The notes: generated by a model from the letters alone, not told the origin. 64,000 nt of DNA from Rhabdophis nuchalis (GCA_039707465.1 CM077658.1:19519232-19583231), one strand, 5' to 3'. Numbered from the stretch's first letter, positions 1 through 12,154 are shown. Program-made: numbers and translations.

Positions 1-1660
1 ATGAAACCAATAGGAGAAGGTAGTGGAACAGATGAGAAGGATAAAAACAATACAGCTGTGCTACATGGCTAAATATTTACTACATACTCCATACAAACAC
101 ATACACACACACACACACACACATACACACAACATAAAAATGAGAAATATGTTTATTTCTTAAATTGTCTTTTTCAAACATCTCTGGGGGGGAAAGGCAC
201 TATAAAATATCACTTGTCTCACATTTGCTCTTTAAAATATTTTGCTTTCCTGAATTCAAGTATTGGTGGATTTTTAAAAAAAATAAAATAAAATAAAACG
301 CTAGTTGCTTTCTTCCCACCACAATTACTGTAGCTCAATTATGTACTTCCATATGTCAGGTACACCACGGTCTAATTTAATCTTCATTACACATTGCCAT
401 ATTGCAATTATATATGCTCTCCGAGTGTTAACACATATTTAAACCTGTTATTCCTTTGTCACCGATTTACAAAGAGCTACCTGAAAAGAAGAAACAGATG
501 TCATAATTATAATCTTATTCAGTTCAACTTTTTAATACTGGGAACCTCGGAGTATAAATTATACGTGAACTTGTTGCGTGTCCTGAAATTAATGAAGCAA
601 CGCTGTCAGGCTAATACTGTAACTCATTATGGATTGTGGATGCATTTCCCCCCACCCTACCCCACCCACCCCTATTTCGGGATTGTGCGATAAAATTATA
701 TTAATACAGCTTGATAATGAGCTGAATGGATTTCTCTACACAGAGGCAGAAGGAGAATAGTTTCCCTTTGTCAGGCTGCTGGGAGGGAGCATGTAGAGGT
801 AATTAAAAAGAATTACTCAAATCTCTCACCAACCTCATTTATATTAAATGAATTTGCCGGGTTTCAGTTCTAAAAATTGATCACTCTTCGCAAATTATAA
901 AGCGGGTTTCCCCCCCCCCTCTATCCACCACCCCCTCCCCATGAACTACAGTGGCTGGGGTACCCATCACAATGCCTTATCTACTATCAAGGTGGTCCCC
1001 GTGGGTTCACATTAATTAAGCTTTAACAGTTTGGAAAATTGTAGCAATATTTTATGATTCATGTAATTAAACTCTAACGAAATGTCACAACTGCTAGTGA
1101 TATCTTTGCTGGTAATTTATATGTGTCCTTACTTCAAAGGAACCAGAAGTAATGAAATATTCTTGAACACGCAGACAGTAACAAAAAAAAAAGGAAGAGA
1201 GGGAGGGGTGTGTAATTTCACTGGTTTCAGTGATCAAAAGCAATTTTATTACCTTTCTGTTCTTCGCTTTCTTCCTTCCTCTCGCTCCTTAATCTTGAAA
1301 CAATGCCATGGGATGGTGTAAACCGAAGGCTATTTGGGACACAAAGATCTTTGGAAGGGAATATTGTGGGGATGCAAAGTGCCTTAAAAATGTTTCAGGA
1401 AATCAGATCGATTCAGACCAAGTTGATGTTGGGAATCCAAATGTGGGATCAATTTTGCTTGATCTTATTCCACAAGTTTGGGTCAAACAGACCATCTGAA
1501 TAAAATAGAAACAGTTCCATAGCTTAGGCCCTAGAAAAACCTGGATTTACAAGCCATCTTGCAAGGAGAGAAAAATCAAACAATTTACAATTGCCACAAA
1601 CGCCTTGAAGGACAGGTAGAGTAGAAACATAATAAGCACCAACTATTTCTTTATTTAAGC
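1..1660. other. Unique AT-rich intergenic sequence
   Basis: No gene or recognised transposon. Contains a (CA)n run near 93-130, an AAAAT-rich patch near 276-298, and C-rich runs at 643-675 and 909-940. Short open frames here (for example 394-693 and 1303-1503) have no recognisable domain and look like chance. Could include conserved non-coding DNA; not testable without alignment. Confidence 0.6.
93..130. repeat. (CA)n microsatellite
   Basis: Nearly perfect CA dinucleotide run with two AT interruptions. Confidence 0.9.
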
Positions 1661-1753
1661 ATGCAGTGGCTCAGTGGCTGAGACGTGGAGCTTGTTCATC
1701 AGAAAGATCAGCAGTTCGGCGGTTCAAATCTCTAGCGACGCGTAACAGAGTGA
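1661..1753 (+). mobile_element. Sauria-type tRNA-derived SINE, 5' head only
   Basis: The A-box region (GTGGCTCAGTGGCTGAGAC) and a degraded B-box (GGTTCAAATC) of the tRNA-related head are visible, followed by the start of the conserved body (CGTAACAGAGTGA). The SINE stops there and CR1 sequence begins at the next base; the missing SINE body does not reappear after the CR1, so this is a junction rather than a simple insertion into the SINE. Confidence 0.8.
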
Positions 1754-2121
1754 AGGACTAGGGGAGACATGATAACAGTCTTCCGATATCTCAGGGGTTG
1801 CCACAAAGAAGAGGGAGTCAAGCTATTCTCCAAAGCACCTGAGGGTAGGATAAAGAAGCAATGGGTGGAAACCAATCAAGGAGAGAAGTAACTTAGAACT
1901 AAGGAGAAATTTCCTGAAGTTAGAACAATTAATCAGTGGAACAGCTTGCCTCCAGAAATTGTGAATGCTCCAACACTGGAAGTTTTTAAAAAGAGATTGT
2001 ATAACCATTTGTCTGAAGTGATGTAGGGTTTCCTGTCTAAGCAGGGGGTTGGACTAAAAGACCTCCAAGGTCCCTTCCAACTCTGTTATTCTGTTCTGTT
2101 CTGTTCTGTTCTGTTCTGTTC
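1754..2121 (+). mobile_element. CR1 LINE 3' end with (TTCTG)n tail
   Basis: Translates with disruptions into the C-terminus of CR1 ORF2: a segment ending in the family-typical TINQWNSLPPEIVNAPTL motif near 1930-1980, a stop near 2024, then the short CR1 3' UTR (GGGGGTTGGACTAAAAGACC) and a pentanucleotide tail at about 2091-2121. 5'-truncated, non-functional. The opposite-strand frame at 1823-2008 is a shadow. Confidence 0.92.
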
Positions 2122-2886
2122 ACAACCGTGTAATGGGAAGTACAAGATCTAATCCAGCATTCATGGTTGCATCACTTAAGTTTTCAGTTTTCTCTTCTTT
2201 GCAATACATTTTTTTTTTTAAATCTGTCCTGGGTCTCTTCTGTACAATTGATTATCTTATTCCATGGCTGGTTATGACAGGCTCAATATTAATCGGGAGG
2301 AGAGAGGCCCTTGCTTCCTGACAAATGATGATAAATTGATATCTTTAAGCAATAATAATAATATTAAAAAAACTCCAGACGATTTGCCCATCACTTTCAA
2401 ACAGTCGCTCAAAAGTGACAAGCGAGATGCCAATAGCAAGGCCGCCTCCAACCGCCTGCGTGCCACATTTATGATTTAATTCCCTTTTGAACTTCAGTCA
2501 AAGCAAATTAATAACCCTGGTTGGTGGGGGAAGAAGAGGAAGAAGAAAAAGAATCCTTAAGTGCATTTTGTGGGGAAGCGATGAGTTTGAAGTGGAAAGG
2601 CTCAATTAAATTTTCAAATTTATAATCTCTTTTCTACTCGGAGAGTTTGCAGTTTATTCATTCTCCCAGGTATATTTCCCACTATCAAACATGACCGACT
2701 TAGCTTGTTTGGGGTGGACTTCTTTGGGTCACTTCAGTCAAGACAGGGTCCCTGTTGATAGGTAGAATATGACATTGGAGAAATGATTTGATCAGGCTAC
2801 TTTTGAAAGTGTGGTTAAGTACCCAAGCCGGGCATCTGTTTGAGAAAGACAGATCATCTCTATATGTTTGCAGGGGGTTATATGTT
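2122..2886. other. Unique sequence, no recognised gene
   Basis: Contains a poly-T (2210-2219) and a relatively GC-rich patch at 2370-2470 within a 71-codon open frame (2264-2479, +). That frame has no recognised domain and starts in AT-rich repeat-like sequence; I do not call it a gene. Confidence 0.55.
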
Positions 2887-2930
2887 TGTGTGTGTGTGTG
2901 TGTGTATGTGTGTGTGTGTGTGTGTGTGTC
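2887..2930. repeat. (TG)n microsatellite
   Basis: TG dinucleotide run with one A interruption, directly followed by the GATA block. Confidence 0.9.
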
Positions 2931-2940
2931 TATTACATAT

Positions 2941-2953
2941 ATAATAGATAGAC

Positions 2954-3007
<54 letters not shown>

Positions 3008-3109
3008 GTATAACTAGATAGACAGTCAGACAGATAGACAGCTAATAATAAAAACAGATACTGTAGATCTATAAACTAGATAGAAAAATATAGATACTGC
3101 AGGATTGAT

Positions 3110-3200
<91 letters not shown>
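2941..3200. repeat. Compound GATA/GACA microsatellite block
   Basis: (GATA)n at about 2953-3006, a degenerate middle with scattered GATA/GACA units, then (GATA)n at 3112-3158 passing directly into (GACA)n at 3159-3200. GATA/GACA is the composition known for the snake Bkm satellite; here it is short and need not be sex-linked. Confidence 0.92.
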
Positions 3201-4370
<1,170 letters not shown>

Positions 4371-5056
4371 TTAATTTATGGACCGCTCTCTCTCCCCGAA
4401 GGGACTCGAGGCGGTGCACAGGGGATTTAAAAATGCATATATAAAAACATAGACATAAATACAATTTAAAAAGAAATTAAACTTAACCCTGCGCTAAAAT
4501 CCCAGATTAACTAAAATTAAATCCCTAAAAAGCCCTAATAAAACAATTCAATTACCCCAAGCCGGCCAGGCAGAAGAAATGAGTTTTTAGTTTTTGACGG
4601 AAGGAACGGAGGTCCGTGGTTGTTCTGATTTCGGGGGGGAAGGTCGTTCCAGAGGGTCGGGCCCACCACAGAGAAGGCCCTTCCCCTGGGCATCGTCTGC
4701 TGGCATAGCCTGGTGGACGGCACCCGGAGAAGTCCCTCTCTGTGGGAGCGAATCGGCCGCAGGGATGTATGGGGCAGGACGCAATCCCGCAGATAGCTAG
4801 GTTCCATGCCATGGAGCGCTTTAAAGATGATAACCAACACCTTGTAGCGCACCCGAAAGACGTCAGGCAGCCAATGCAGCTTGCGCAGGAGCGGTGTTAC
4901 ATGGAAAAACCTAGAGGTTCCCATAATTGCCCGCGCGGCTGCATTCTGGACAAGCTGCAGTTTTCGGGTGCACCTCAAGGGGAGCCCCATGTAGAGAGCA
5001 TTACAGTAGTTCAGTCGGGATGTCACGAGGGCATGAGTGACTGTTTTGGGTGAGGT
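4371..5056 (-). mobile_element. L2 LINE 3' end (ORF2 C-terminus plus 3' UTR)
   Basis: Minus-strand frame 4535-5026 encodes the L2 ORF2 C-terminal region: SRLNYCNALYMGLP, LQLVQNAAARAIMG, LHWLP, YLRD and AFSVVGPTLWNDLPP are all visible in the usual order. The 3' UTR at 4371-4530 carries the short GC-rich box (CGCCTCGAGTCCCTTCGGGG read on minus) seen at other L2 ends in the window. A frameshift or substitution alters the extreme C-terminus. 5'-truncated and dead. Confidence 0.93.
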
Positions 5057-5143
5057 TGTTTCTTTGACACCATCAGCTTTGGAAGGGAGAGAATGTCAAA
5101 AGGTACCTGAGACACTGCTTGTATTTTCAATGTGACCTGTCAT

Positions 5144-5310
5144 AGGAAGGGAGGGAGGGAGGGAGGGAGGGAGGGAGGGAGGGAAGGAAGGAAGGAAGGA
5201 AGGAAGGAAGGAAGGAAGGAAGGAAGGAAGGAAGGAAGGAAAGGGAATGAAGGGAGGGAGGGAGGGAGGGGGAGGAGATGAGAGGGGAAGGGGAGGGGAG
5301 GGAATTTTGG
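5144..5310. repeat. Purine-rich (GGGA)n/(GGAA)n tract
   Basis: (GGGA)n 5148-5183, (GGAA)n 5184-5240, then degenerate G/A repeats to about 5310. Minus-strand Ser/Pro-rich frames over it are low complexity. Confidence 0.9.
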
Positions 5311-5452
5311 GGATGGGGGATTTTGCAGTATCCTTCCCCTGAAGTGAGGAGGGAATGGGGATTTTGCAGTATCTTTTCCCCTGCCACGCCCACCAAGCCA
5401 CGGCCACAGAACCAGTAGTAAAAAAAATTAAATCCCACCTCTGGGCACAGGG
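5311..5452. mobile_element. hAT-type MITE fragment (AACCAGTAG end)
   Basis: Carries the GATTTTGCAGTATCCTTCCC segment and the CCACGCCCACCAAGCCACG segment also found at 13270-13320, and ends in an AACCAGTAG...ATCCCACCTCTG boundary resembling the right termini of the window's hAT MITEs. The left end is lost in the purine tract, so no target duplication can be read. Confidence 0.6.
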
Positions 5453-6246
5453 ATGTGAATCCAGAATTACTCTGAGTCCCCCAAAGTGAGTTTCAAATCA
5501 GGAGTATAAGGAAAAGGAGCAGATTCTGCAAAATAGAAATCATGTCGCCTTTTCAACTAGAATGACCTTCTTTTATGGACATGTGGAAACCGGGCAAAGT
5601 CCCCAAAAAATGCTTTTATAATCCAGGCGTCTGCAAATAAATCAGAGACGAGATGATTTGTCCGATGTTCCAGGAAAAAAGAAATAAATACAAGGAAATG
5701 CATACAAAATGTCTAATGAGGATCAGTCATAGGCCACTTGCTAAGACTGTTTATCATATTTTGTATAACACAGAATCCCTGGAGTTAGTGGCTTGAGAAG
5801 GGGGAGAAAAATTCATTTGAGTAGGAAGAGGAAGACAACAAAAATGTAACTAGCTGTAAACAATAGTATTTAAAATCCAGCTGATTCTATCAATATAAAA
5901 ACAGAACTTAACCTCATCCTTCCATTTCGTAAACATATTAGATGCTATTTATCAGGATTTGTATGTGTGTGGCCATGCAAGGAACATGTTCGTGACTCAA
6001 ACATCTAAACATCAGATTGCTCCATTAGCTTCAGGAATCCAGAAAACCAAATATTAATTTGATTTTTTTTTTAAAAAAGGTTAGCAAATGAGCCAACAAT
6101 TCAACAGCGAAAGGATACCAATACGCTTAATTAAATATCAAAAATATGGGGGAGTTCTCCTTACATCATACACACAAACTTCATTGCCTCCAAATGCAGA
6201 AGAAAAGAAGAAATAATATTGTGTTCAACTGTGTCATGATTAAATG
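5453..6246. other. Unique AT-rich sequence
   Basis: No repeat family or coding frame recognised. Confidence 0.55.
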
Positions 6247-7188
6247 CAGGTGGTCCTCAGTTTATGACAGTTCATTTAGTGTCCGTTTGAAATTACAATG
6301 GCATGGGAAAAAAGTGACATGATTCCTGCAGCATCCCTACAGTCACATGATCAAAATTCAGATGCTTGGCAACTGTTTCACATTTATGACGGTTGTGTTG
6401 TCCTAGTCCCCTTTTGCGACCTTTGGCCAAGCAAAGTCAATGGGAGAAGCCAGATTCACTGAACAGCTGTGTGACTAATTTAACCACTCTGTGATTCATA
6501 TAACAACAAAGGAAGTAAAATGAGGCCAAATGCACTTAACACATGTCTCATTTAGCAACAGAAAAGGCCAGCGCAATTGGGACTGTAACTTGAGAACTGT
6601 TCTGACCAAGGCTCCTCAAGAGCATGAAGCAAACTCCTCATCCAGACAAAAACCCCTTTTGTTAATTTATTGTGAATTCTGCTCATTCACATCCAGCAAA
6701 GTCTTTCAAGGGAGGATTTACAGTCACAGACCTTATCTGGCTGGGAAAGCTGCCAGGCCAATATCTTCAAAACTTGGCAAGGCGTCTCGGAGAGTCACGA
6801 ACCAATTAAGTTAACAAATTGTCTCCTGCAAACTCCACTCCCCTTTCGCTCCTCTTTTATTTCCTCGGGGAGGGTCCATTCATTGTCCACCTGTGGCCTT
6901 ACTCCCAAGTCAACCCCTGTTCTTTAGCTGTTCCCTTCGTCTGGCAACTCTGCACATGCGCACACTGGGAACAGGCTCCAGCTGTTCGTCTGCCTCACTG
7001 ACGTCTGACTCTGAAGGCAGCTGAGAACTGGCATAAGGCTCTGGCCCCATCTCTGCCTCCGACACAGATCCCTCATCAGAGCCTTCCCCAGACTCCAGGA
7101 CTGGCCCATGTTCCTCCCCAACCTCCTCGCTATCTAAATCTGCTTCCACATCCATTGGCCACTGGCGGGCCACAACAAGAACTAGCTG
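6247..7188 (+). mobile_element. Tigger-like MITE, split by a solo LTR
   Basis: Starts CAGGTGGTCCTCAG and ends, after the LTR and its duplicated target, in TAGCTG; the two termini are imperfect inverted repeats of a CAGGTAGTCCTC-type end. Internal inverted motifs (TTCATTTAGTGTCCG, ACACATGTCTCATTTAGCAA) match other copies here. Such ends and a TA target are typical of Tc1/mariner-Tigger MITEs; the flanks here (TG/CA) are not intact TA. Element parts are 6247-6597 and 7183-7188. No transposase. Confidence 0.75.
6598..7177 (-). mobile_element. Solo LTR, family 1 (580 bp)
   Basis: Read on minus it begins TGTTGTGGCCC and ends GGTCAGAACA (TGTT...AACA), with an AATAAATT-like polyadenylation signal about 70 bp before its end (complement near 6664-6670). 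Flanked by a perfect 5-bp target duplication AGAAC (6593-6597 and 7178-7182). No internal retroviral sequence on either side, so it is a recombined solo LTR. The acidic frame 6910-7191 lies in the U3-like part and recurs in the other copies; it is probably fortuitous. Confidence 0.88.
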
Positions 7189-7404
7189 CAAATGATAGAT
7201 CAGATGAACTCACAGATTAAGATAAAATGGGGAAATGTTTCTCAGATTAGTATCCCTGCAAGGTTTCGGTAATCTTTAAATGCTATGTGTTCCTTCATTA
7301 TTATTATTATTATTTTGAGGTGTTGGGAAATGATGGAAACTGAAGATAATTTTCACAGCTCAGGGGGAATCTGACAACCCTAGCATAGGGTCAAGGAGTG
7401 TTAA
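7189..7404. other. Short unique spacer with (ATT)n
   Basis: Includes a short (ATT)n at 7297-7314; otherwise unremarkable. Confidence 0.5.
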
Positions 7405-7890
7405 GTTTTCTGAACGACCATCTTTAAAGCGCTCCATGGCTCGGGGCCTAGTTATATGCGAGACCGTCTCCTGCCCCATACATCCCTTAGACCGATCCGC
7501 TCCCACAGAGAGGGCCTTCTCAGGGTGCCGTCGGCCGGACAATACCGACTGGCGACACCCAGGGGGAGAGCCTTCTCTGTGGTGGGCCCAGCCCTGTGGA
7601 ACGACCTACCCCCTGAACTCCGGACCATCACCGACCTCCGCCTCTTCCGCAAATGTCTAAAGACATACTTTTTCCATCAAGCCGGCCTAGCCTAACCTCC
7701 CATGGGGACTTTTAGAAAAGTTTTAAATTGGGTTTTTAACAATTGGTTTTTAGCATAGGATCGGGATCATTTAATATATATTTTAAATTATTTATCTATT
7801 TTCTATTTTGTATGTTTTTAAATCTCCTGTGCGCCGCCCTGGGTCCTCTACGGAGAAGGGCGGGATATAAATGTAATAAAATGAAAATGA
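7405..7890 (+). mobile_element. L2 LINE 3' end
   Basis: Plus frame 7456-7695 gives the L2 ORF2 C-terminus (RDRLLPHTSLRPIRSHREG, RAFSVVGPALWNDLPPELRT, LKTYFFHQAGLA) ending in a natural stop, followed by the L2 3' UTR with the GCGCCGCCCTGGGTCC box at 7826-7845 and an A-rich end (AATAAAATGAAAATG). Among the best preserved L2 C-termini here. Confidence 0.92.
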
Positions 7891-9106
7891 AAAAAATGAA
7901 TGTTGAGAAGATCAATTTATTTGTGAGAAAGTCCACACTATGGAGCGGGGGGAAACCAAAACAGAGACTCCTGGAGCGACCACATACACACCCACACCGA
8001 CACACAAAGATCCAGAGACGAGATGAAGGAACGGGCAGACAGAATGGGTTTGTGGGAAGAATAACAGAAGAACGATGGGGGAGAGAAGAGCTCTCTGAAA
8101 GACACATTGTGTTACGGGCATTAGGCATCAGATCTACCAGCGTTATGATAATCGTGTTGATTTTGGCGACACCAACGAGCCTCGGGCGTCTCTGATCCCA
8201 AGCCAAAATACCTCACCGTTTTAGAGAAGGAAGATTCCCCGTGCGTACGTCCAATACGAAAGTTGGACTGCAGAATAAAACCCAGCAGGATAAGGCTGGG
8301 GTGATAAAAATCAGAAATATTCAATAACAAAATAAAACCAGAACGCTGAGAGGATTGGAATAGATTTCAACCTTAACGCAGCACGAGGCGATCCTTCCGC
8401 TGTTTATTTTGCATAATAACTCTTCAGCCACATATGTTCTTAATAATCCGTCAGGAGAATTAACATAATATTGTAATTTCAGCCCTCAATATTTGAGGAG
8501 GGGGGGGGGGGCTGTCCGTGAGTTGCTTGAAAAAAAACCAAAAGATCTAATTGGATGACAACTGGTTCTTAGCACCCCTGATTAGCGTTTCCTTCTCTAT
8601 TTATTTAAAAGTAGGTTGCGGCATCTTACAGCGCTCCATTAATCATTTATTAATTATGCTTGACGCCTCCGATTATTATTATTATTATTATTTAAATGAA
8701 GGATTCACTTGTTTGATTTTTTAAAAAGGCCCCTAAATGTGGCGTTGCCTTCCTCATATAATGTACCGAATTGAAATAAGCATCAGTAATCACTGTCAAC
8801 GCTTTCTTGTAAGTAAGAATTGAATCATTTATCTGTCTGCATGTATAAATTATCATCATTTCTCATTCAAGATAGAGGCTTAATGGCAATTTAAGATGCA
8901 CAAACAAAGCTAGTTTGTAGGAAATATTAATTTCGCTTAGGCCCTTCCTTCAGAGATGTGTGGAGGGCTTGTGCATTTCCGGAAGGCAAATCATAATAGG
9001 TTAGCCACACACAGGACTAGGGACTTGAGATTCAAAAGAATAAGGGTCGTTGCCTCATAAGCACATCCTGGAATTTGAAAGAGCACAAAACACCATTGGT
9101 TTGTTC
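7891..9106. other. Unique sequence, candidate conserved non-coding
   Basis: Frame 7743-8195 (+) begins inside the L2 UTR and has no domain; not called. 8370-8960 is AT-rich with several TAAT/ATTA cores (for example CCATTAATCATTTATTAATT at 8637-8656), a poly-G at 8503-8512 and an (ATT)n at 8672-8691. No repeat family recognised. Confidence 0.5.
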
Positions 9107-9253
9107 CAGGGGTGGGTTCCGGCAGGCACTACTGCCAGCACCTATGGCACTGCCTGTTCGGGGAGTGTGGCAGGTCTGGGTCACTGCTGGTTCCAATGAC
9201 CCAGGCCGCTAAACCACTACCAGTTCAGCCGAACCAGTAGGAACCCACCATTG
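9107..9253. mobile_element. Short hAT-type MITE, 147 bp
   Basis: Starts CAGGGGTGGGTTCC and ends GGAACCCACCATTG, an inverted terminal repeat with one change. Flanked by a perfect 8-bp target duplication GTTTGTTC (9099-9106, 9254-9261), the hAT hallmark. Non-coding. Confidence 0.88.
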
Positions 9254-9340
9254 GTTTGTTCTTGTATCTGCAAAATGTAACTTCAAATGTTCAAAAGGGG
9301 GGGGCAGAGGGGAGGAGGCAACCACTACTGAAATTCATTG

Positions 9341-9466
9341 GATATATAGATAGATGAGTGGATGATGGAGGGAGGGAGGGAGGGAGAGAGAGAGAGAGAG
9401 AGAGATGGTAGGTGGGTGGGTGGGTGGATAGACTGACAGACAGACAGACAGACAGACAGATAGATG
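9341..9466. repeat. Compound microsatellite
   Basis: Successive short runs of GATA, GGGA, GA, GGTG and GACA. Serine-rich minus-strand frames over it are low complexity. Confidence 0.9.
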
Positions 9467-10129
9467 ATAGCCAGATGCTCGAGAAAGAGAGGGAAGAGAA
9501 GAGAGAGAAAAAGAAAAGAAAAGAAAACCCACTTCCAATGGTCTCCCTCCTGGCCTTGAAAAGCTAATATAAAACCTGCAACATGCAATGTCCATTTCGA
9601 AGCCCTTTTAAGCAAGCTCTTTGGAAGCAGAGTTAAAATCTTCAGATAATTCTGTTGGGCTGGAAAAAAAAGAAGTTAATGGTGAGAAAGCTGTTTCTTT
9701 TTGAGTTGGGGCGGGGAATGTCTGCGGACTCCTGTGGCTATTGATTCCGAAACAATCTTGCCCGTGATAAATGGGAGTACATTTAGCAGAAGATTCAGTC
9801 ACGAGAGCTCACAGATCAATCAGCTTGTCAACAGGAAGGCTAAATCCAATTTTTTATTTGTACTAAACTCTGATTTCGTGGCCGGCTCTCATCTCCCTCA
9901 GAAAGTAGCCTGCGCCTGGGATGACAACAGTAACAACAGAAAATAGATAATCTTTCAAAAGCATATTAGAAGTGGAAGGTTTGGGATTGTGTGGGGAGGG
10001 GGAGGGGGGGAGAGGGTGAACCTCAGCTCAACAAAAGCTGATTATTTGGTTTATGGAATGAGAGGAAGGCGGGGAAGAGAGGCTGCTATTTAAATGACAA
10101 ACATTTCAGGCCTGAGCTGTGTTGGTGGT
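9467..10129. other. Unique sequence
   Basis: Contains an AAGA-rich patch (9490-9525) and G-rich run (9990-10015). No gene recognised; the 81-codon frame 9701-9946 has no domain. Confidence 0.5.
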
Positions 10130-10172
10130 TTGCTTTGCTTTGCTTTGCTCTGCTCTGCTCTGCTTTGCTTTG
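10130..10172. repeat. (TTTGC)n/(TCTGC)n pentanucleotide repeat
   Basis: About eight units alternating GCTTT and GCTCT. Confidence 0.88.
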
Positions 10173-10288
10173 ACTCCAAGAGTTTACTAAAGATTGGGGA
10201 AGAGATTCTAGAATTATTGGTCATATTTGTCTCTGGGATTTGATGTACAGAATTAACACAGTGGTGCTTCTGATATGAAAACCTGCAA

Positions 10289-10412
10289 TCTTCCTTCTTT
10301 CTTTCTTTCCTTCCTTCCTTCCTTCCGTCCTCCCTTCCTTCCTCCAGCCTGCCTGCCTTTCTGTCTTCCCTCCCTCCCTTCCTTCTTTCCTTCCTTCCTT
10401 CCTTCGTTCCTC
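10289..10412. repeat. Pyrimidine-rich (CTTT)n/(CTTC)n tract
   Basis: Degenerate TTCC/TTTC/CCCT repeats. The Lys/Arg/Glu-rich minus frame 10090-10467 is the translation of this tract, not a gene. Confidence 0.9.
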
Positions 10413-10754
10413 TAATTGCTCTAGCAGGCCATCCATCCAAGCATGAATAAGCAATGAAGGGTTGCAATCAATGTGTCCAAAGGTGAGGACACAGATGTAC
10501 AATATCTAAAAGGTCAACCGATCTACAGTTTGGGGAAACGGCCATTTCATCAGTAGTGGTACCCTGATCTATTTTCAGGCTTAAGCCGAAGAGTAACACA
10601 GTGGCATTTACTCTCCCTTATATATGCGAATGCTTTAACCTATTACAGTTCTTTTCGGCATTTAAATATGCTTAAAATATGCTTAAAGTAGATGGCAGCA
10701 CTCCTCTATTCTTGCCTCTGCTAAGAACTCATTCCAGTCCTGTTTGCTGCACGA

Positions 10755-11226
10755 GTCAAAAAGAGGGCTGTGAAAATATCTACAGACCCCTCACATCCTT
10801 GACATAAATTGTTTCAACTCCTTCCCTCAAAACGACGCTATAGGGCACTGCACACCAGAACCACTAGACACAAGGACAGTTTTTCCCCCGAATGCCATCA
10901 CTCTGCTAAACAATTAATTCCCACAACAGTCAATAATTTACCAAGACTGTATTACTGTTCTTCTTCTCTTCCTTCCTAGTACCTATCTCTTCCCACTTAT
11001 GGCTATATCCATGTCGCTTGTATCTTTACAACTTATATTGTTTTTATCGTTTCCTAGTATGATTTGATTGCTTCTTAGTACCCTATGACTATCAGTAAGT
11101 GTTGTATCTTATGATTCCGATTGCACATATTTGATCTTTTCTTTATGTACATTGAGAGCATTTGCACCAAAGACAAATTCCTTGTGTGTCCAAGCACACT
11201 TGGCCAATAAAGAATATTCTATTCTA
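10755..11226 (+). mobile_element. L3-like CR1 LINE 3' end with (ATTCT)n tail
   Basis: Degraded ORF2 C-terminus (STDPSHP, LLPSKRRYRALHTRTTRHKD, SFFPE visible with one stop), long T-rich 3' UTR, then CACTTGGCCAATAAAGAATA and an ATTCT tail. The last 100 bp recur in reverse at 20745 and 49729. Snakes are known for an L3-like CR1 with such pentanucleotide tails. Confidence 0.8.
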
Positions 11227-11227
11227 T

Positions 11228-11395
11228 TTTATATTTGGATGGGAGACAATCGAAGAGACCCAGAGACATAGGTGAGGTAGAAATTTGGAAAAGTCTCAGA
11301 AAAAGACAATAGCAAACTATTTCAGCCAACAAGCCAACAACTGGATGGAGTCAGCAGGTCCCAAATTCAAATGAAAGGAGATTTTAAACACACGG
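11228..11395 (+). mobile_element. 5S-rRNA-derived SINE fragment
   Basis: Begins TATTTGGATGGGAGAC, matching the 3' part of the 5S rRNA internal control region, then runs into SINE body (GACAATAGCAAACTATTTCAG). Only the second half of the 5S-like head is present, so not a 5S gene. Directly abuts the CR1 tail. Confidence 0.6.
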
Positions 11396-12061
11396 TACAC
11401 ATACTGAAATCGTGGCCATGTTAACTATCATTCCTGGGCTATCTATTGGATGCCAGCCAGCCAAAACACAATAAGACATCAAGACAACATTCCTTGGAGG
11501 CTGCGTAGGAGCTATTTCTTCTCTACCTTCTTCCTACTTCTGTCTTGTATGAGCGCTTTATCCATGTTAAATTCATACATATGTATATTAAAATTCCTCT
11601 GTTCTGCCTAAAATCAAGGGCTTGGATATGGAAAGCCTCTTAAAAGCCACCTATTGAATTACCCGTTGGATTTATTAAATTATAACTATATTTTTTTCTG
11701 ATTCTTTTCAAAGGGCACATCTGGCATCTTTTAACGGCAGTATATTGAATCCCTCTGCTCTTCGCAAACTTTGTCTACTGTAAACCAACTTGAACAAGTT
11801 TAGGAAATGTTCTGTTTTCATTGAAACCAGAAACCCTCACAGGACACTTTTGTGAAGAAATTGTTATTTCAAATGCTGTATGATAGCAGAAATGATTGCT
11901 CTCGGATTCGGATCCCATCTGGTTTCTTTGAAGCTCCATTCAAGAGTCTGTGCAGGCATGGTTTAGTCCTAACGTTCACATCAGATGACGACTTTTGCAT
12001 GTGTCTAGGTAGGCCATTGCAAAAATATAATCTTTTTCTTCTATCTTCTTCTATGTATCTT
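11396..12061. other. Unique sequence
   Basis: AT-rich, no recognised gene. Frame 11852-12196 (+) runs into the microsatellite and is not credible. Confidence 0.5.
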
Positions 12062-12085
12062 CATCTATCTATCTATGTATCTTCA

Positions 12086-12154
<69 letters not shown>

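Noticed and set aside
2264..2479. 71-codon open frame with a hydrophilic C-terminal half
   Set aside because: No domain, no splice or promoter context, begins in unique AT-rich DNA and overlaps an equally long frame on the other strand.
5096..5438. Pro/Ser/Leu-rich minus-strand frames of 103 codons
   Set aside because: Overlap a GGGA/GGAA microsatellite in two registers; low complexity.
7743..8195. 150-codon plus-strand frame
   Set aside because: Starts in L2 3' UTR, overlaps a 136-codon frame on the other strand, no domain.
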